Positions 58,101 to 61,100 of a DNA stretch of 64,000 nt are shown piece by piece (positions within the stretch are counted from its first letter, which is position 1; every line of letters starts with the position of its first letter). This stretch comes from Yponomeuta sedellus (Eukaryota; Arthropoda; Insecta; Lepidoptera; Yponomeutidae), in the NCBI GenBank assembly GCA_934045075.1, contig OW203722.1, positions 23,220,879 to 23,284,878 of the forward strand. The letters are read 5' to 3'. Made by a program: the position numbers and the translations under genes. The notes beneath the pieces are model-generated. The model worked only from the letters and a program-made list of their open reading frames with translations, ran no database searches and was not told the DNA's origin.

Positions 58101-61100
58101 GTCATAATGTTAGTTATTTTCTACGCCACGCTAATATAAGCTACCCGAAATACTAATTCTGTGCAGACGAAATCTTGGCCATCAGCTAGTCAGTTATATA
58201 TCAGATAGTAAGCAAATATCAATTATAGGTATGCTACTTTCACGACCTTTGAAACAAACGTTTGATCATAACAAAACTTTGCCTATCCATAGCAGCATAA
58301 ATGTTTTCCCTGCTTTTGTAAGAAAATATTTTGGTGTTTGGCATTTATTGATGGCAATAATAGAATCTCTATTATGTAGATGATTCGAGAAAAATTATGA
58401 TCAGAATAATGTTGACGGTTAAGTTTTTGTTCCGCTGGTTTGTTTCCCTCTGCAAATTGACCAGAAGACAACGGCTAATAACGAAAAGGCTACATTGAAA
58501 TTCAACAAACAGAATGATAATTCTTTTCGTTGTAATTATTTTTCAATGTCAGATTAAAAAAAAATATAGTTACCATACATATCACAGAAACTAAGTAAAC
58601 TATTTTTATTTTTAATGCACTAACCCGTGCTAACGACAAATTTAAAAACCTATTTAGAGGCTAAAAATTTCACCCATGCCGGGATTCGAACCCGCAACCT
58701 CTGGCTATCCGTGCCAGCGCTCTACCAATCGAGCCAATACCAATCGGCATGGGTGATTTATTTAGCCTGTAAATAGGTTTTTAGAAACTAAATATACAAA
58801 TAGTTAGTTTTCATAAAAAAACATCGGAAAAAAAAATACAAAATAGAAAAAACAAAACAATAAAAAAAGCTTTGTAGCTTGCGGTGTAATAATGGTAAAT
58901 TTAATTATGGAAGTCTGAGGTTCAAGCAATAGGACTACATGCAATTAGTTAAATGAACTAAAACTTTCGTAAGCACAACACATTGTATACTTTTAGTCCA
59001 GATTTACTTACGGGTGTTGTTATATCGGAAAAGTCCGACCAGGTTTCACTCCGATTCGCAGAGCTTAATCATGGTGAGCAGAGACGGGGCTCGCGTCGTC
59101 GGTTGCTCGTCTCACACAACACCTGTAAGTAAATCCGGACTAAAAGTCTACAATAGTTAAATGAAGCTCATTTCTATACAAAGTTTTCAACTAAGAAATA
59201 TTCTCGAGGCACAACTTAAGCATAGTAAAGTTCTTGCATCCAAATTAGGCGTGTTATTCATCAGCTGTGCTCATTTAATTATTATGTTCCTAATATCTAT
59301 TTAGATTGTCTCTGTGATACCTTTTATTTCTCCCTTTACTTTTTTCTCTTGGCAAGCCTCGTAATTCATAAGTGACTATTTCTGGCCTTTAAAGTATAAA
59401 GATTTTTTTGCACTTATACATTATTATATAAACTTAAGCCTGTATCCATGTATCATGTATGGAAGGGTAGACAGAAGCGTTTTCACGATTTCGTTAATGT
59501 TTTTCGAAGTTTACTAATAGTCTGTTATACACATTATCACAGCAACCATAACACCGCCGAAACATTGCCAAATTCAATATCTTTTACTCACTACTGGTAG
59601 ACACAGTAAATAAAAGCGATTGTGCTTTTAAATGTCAGTCATTAAGCTATGTCAGAGGCCTTATGGAAGCTTGATAACTTCTGAAAGGGCAGCCACTGTC
59701 TCACATTCCTTTACCAACCCGGACTTGGCCCTCCTGGTGGAGTGTGGCCTGACCTGCGATGCTGGAAGATGCCCGTGCCCCAGCAGTGGGGACATACAAG
59801 GGTTGTTGACATATTTTTGACACCTGAATGCTTAAGGCTACTTTCTCCACAGGCCGCTCAGCTCGAAGACGTCAATCAAGATGGCGGACGGGCGCTACAT
59901 CGCGCTCGCCAGCGTTGTGACGAAGGTGGAGACTCTGCCACCCACGGTAGAGATCCTATGCGAAATGCAGGTGCCCTTGGCTAACTACCTCAGCCGAAAG
60001 AGAGACATTTTCTACAGAGGTTAGTTAGACATTTCAATTGTTTACAATTTAATGTAGTTTGAGATTCATAGTTACTTTTAATTTCGGAATTTGCTATGTT
60101 CGTATCGTAACCAATAGACCTGGGGTTTTGTTACACTCATTAAGCCATAATAAAAATAAAGAAGAAGACATCATCTTCATTGGTAGAGCATTTTCTTATC
60201 TCAGAAAATATAGTATTGTTGTTTATATCAGAAAATATAGTGTTGTAGTTATTGTTGACTGAGGACTTGGATATATTATTATTCAGATAATATAATAATC
60301 ACTACATGTATCTCGTGTACGACGTTCGGGTATAAATTAAAGGACTCTTCCTGCTCGAGTATTTAATTTAAATTCATCAAAAACATACACTACTTTTATT
60401 TGGGGACCAATTTCGAAATCATGAAAAAAATGCAGGAACTTTTTGAATAAAACGTTTTATACTATATAATAAACGTTTTATACTATATACTAAAGGCTAA
60501 AAATTTCACCCATGCCGAGATTCGAACCCGCAACCTCCGGCTATCCGTGCCAGCGCTCTACCAATTGAGCCAATGGGCGACTCACGGCATCAGTAAAATT
60601 TCGAACCTCTTTACATTATTCTCTGTATTACGTACAGGCAGCGACATCTGACTTAAGCAAATTGCATTACTTACAGCCCCGACTAACTACTTTGCAGTTA
60701 GTTTTTAACATCGGAACGATATCACTGTACCCACTACGACTGTACTGTAGGTTTTTAAATTTGTTCCTTAGCACGGGTTAGTGCATTAAAAATAAAATAA
60801 ATAGTATAGTTTTATACTATAGTTTTGTACCTGCTTAGGAACATTTATGAAATGGCTGATATGTTTTCAAAATCGGATCCATAATGAAAGCGGTTTTTTT
60901 TAATTATAAGAATAACCCCCTTAGGCGTAAAGCATATAGGAACGACGTGGGACGAAGGCGTGAAAGAGATGAATATAGTAACATAACAGTAAAATTAAAC
61001 CAAAGCGTTGCAATATTATAATAACTGAGCACTACCTATCAAACATCTTTCAGCATCTTCCCACACACCGTCACCACATTTCTAATCCCATTCACAAACA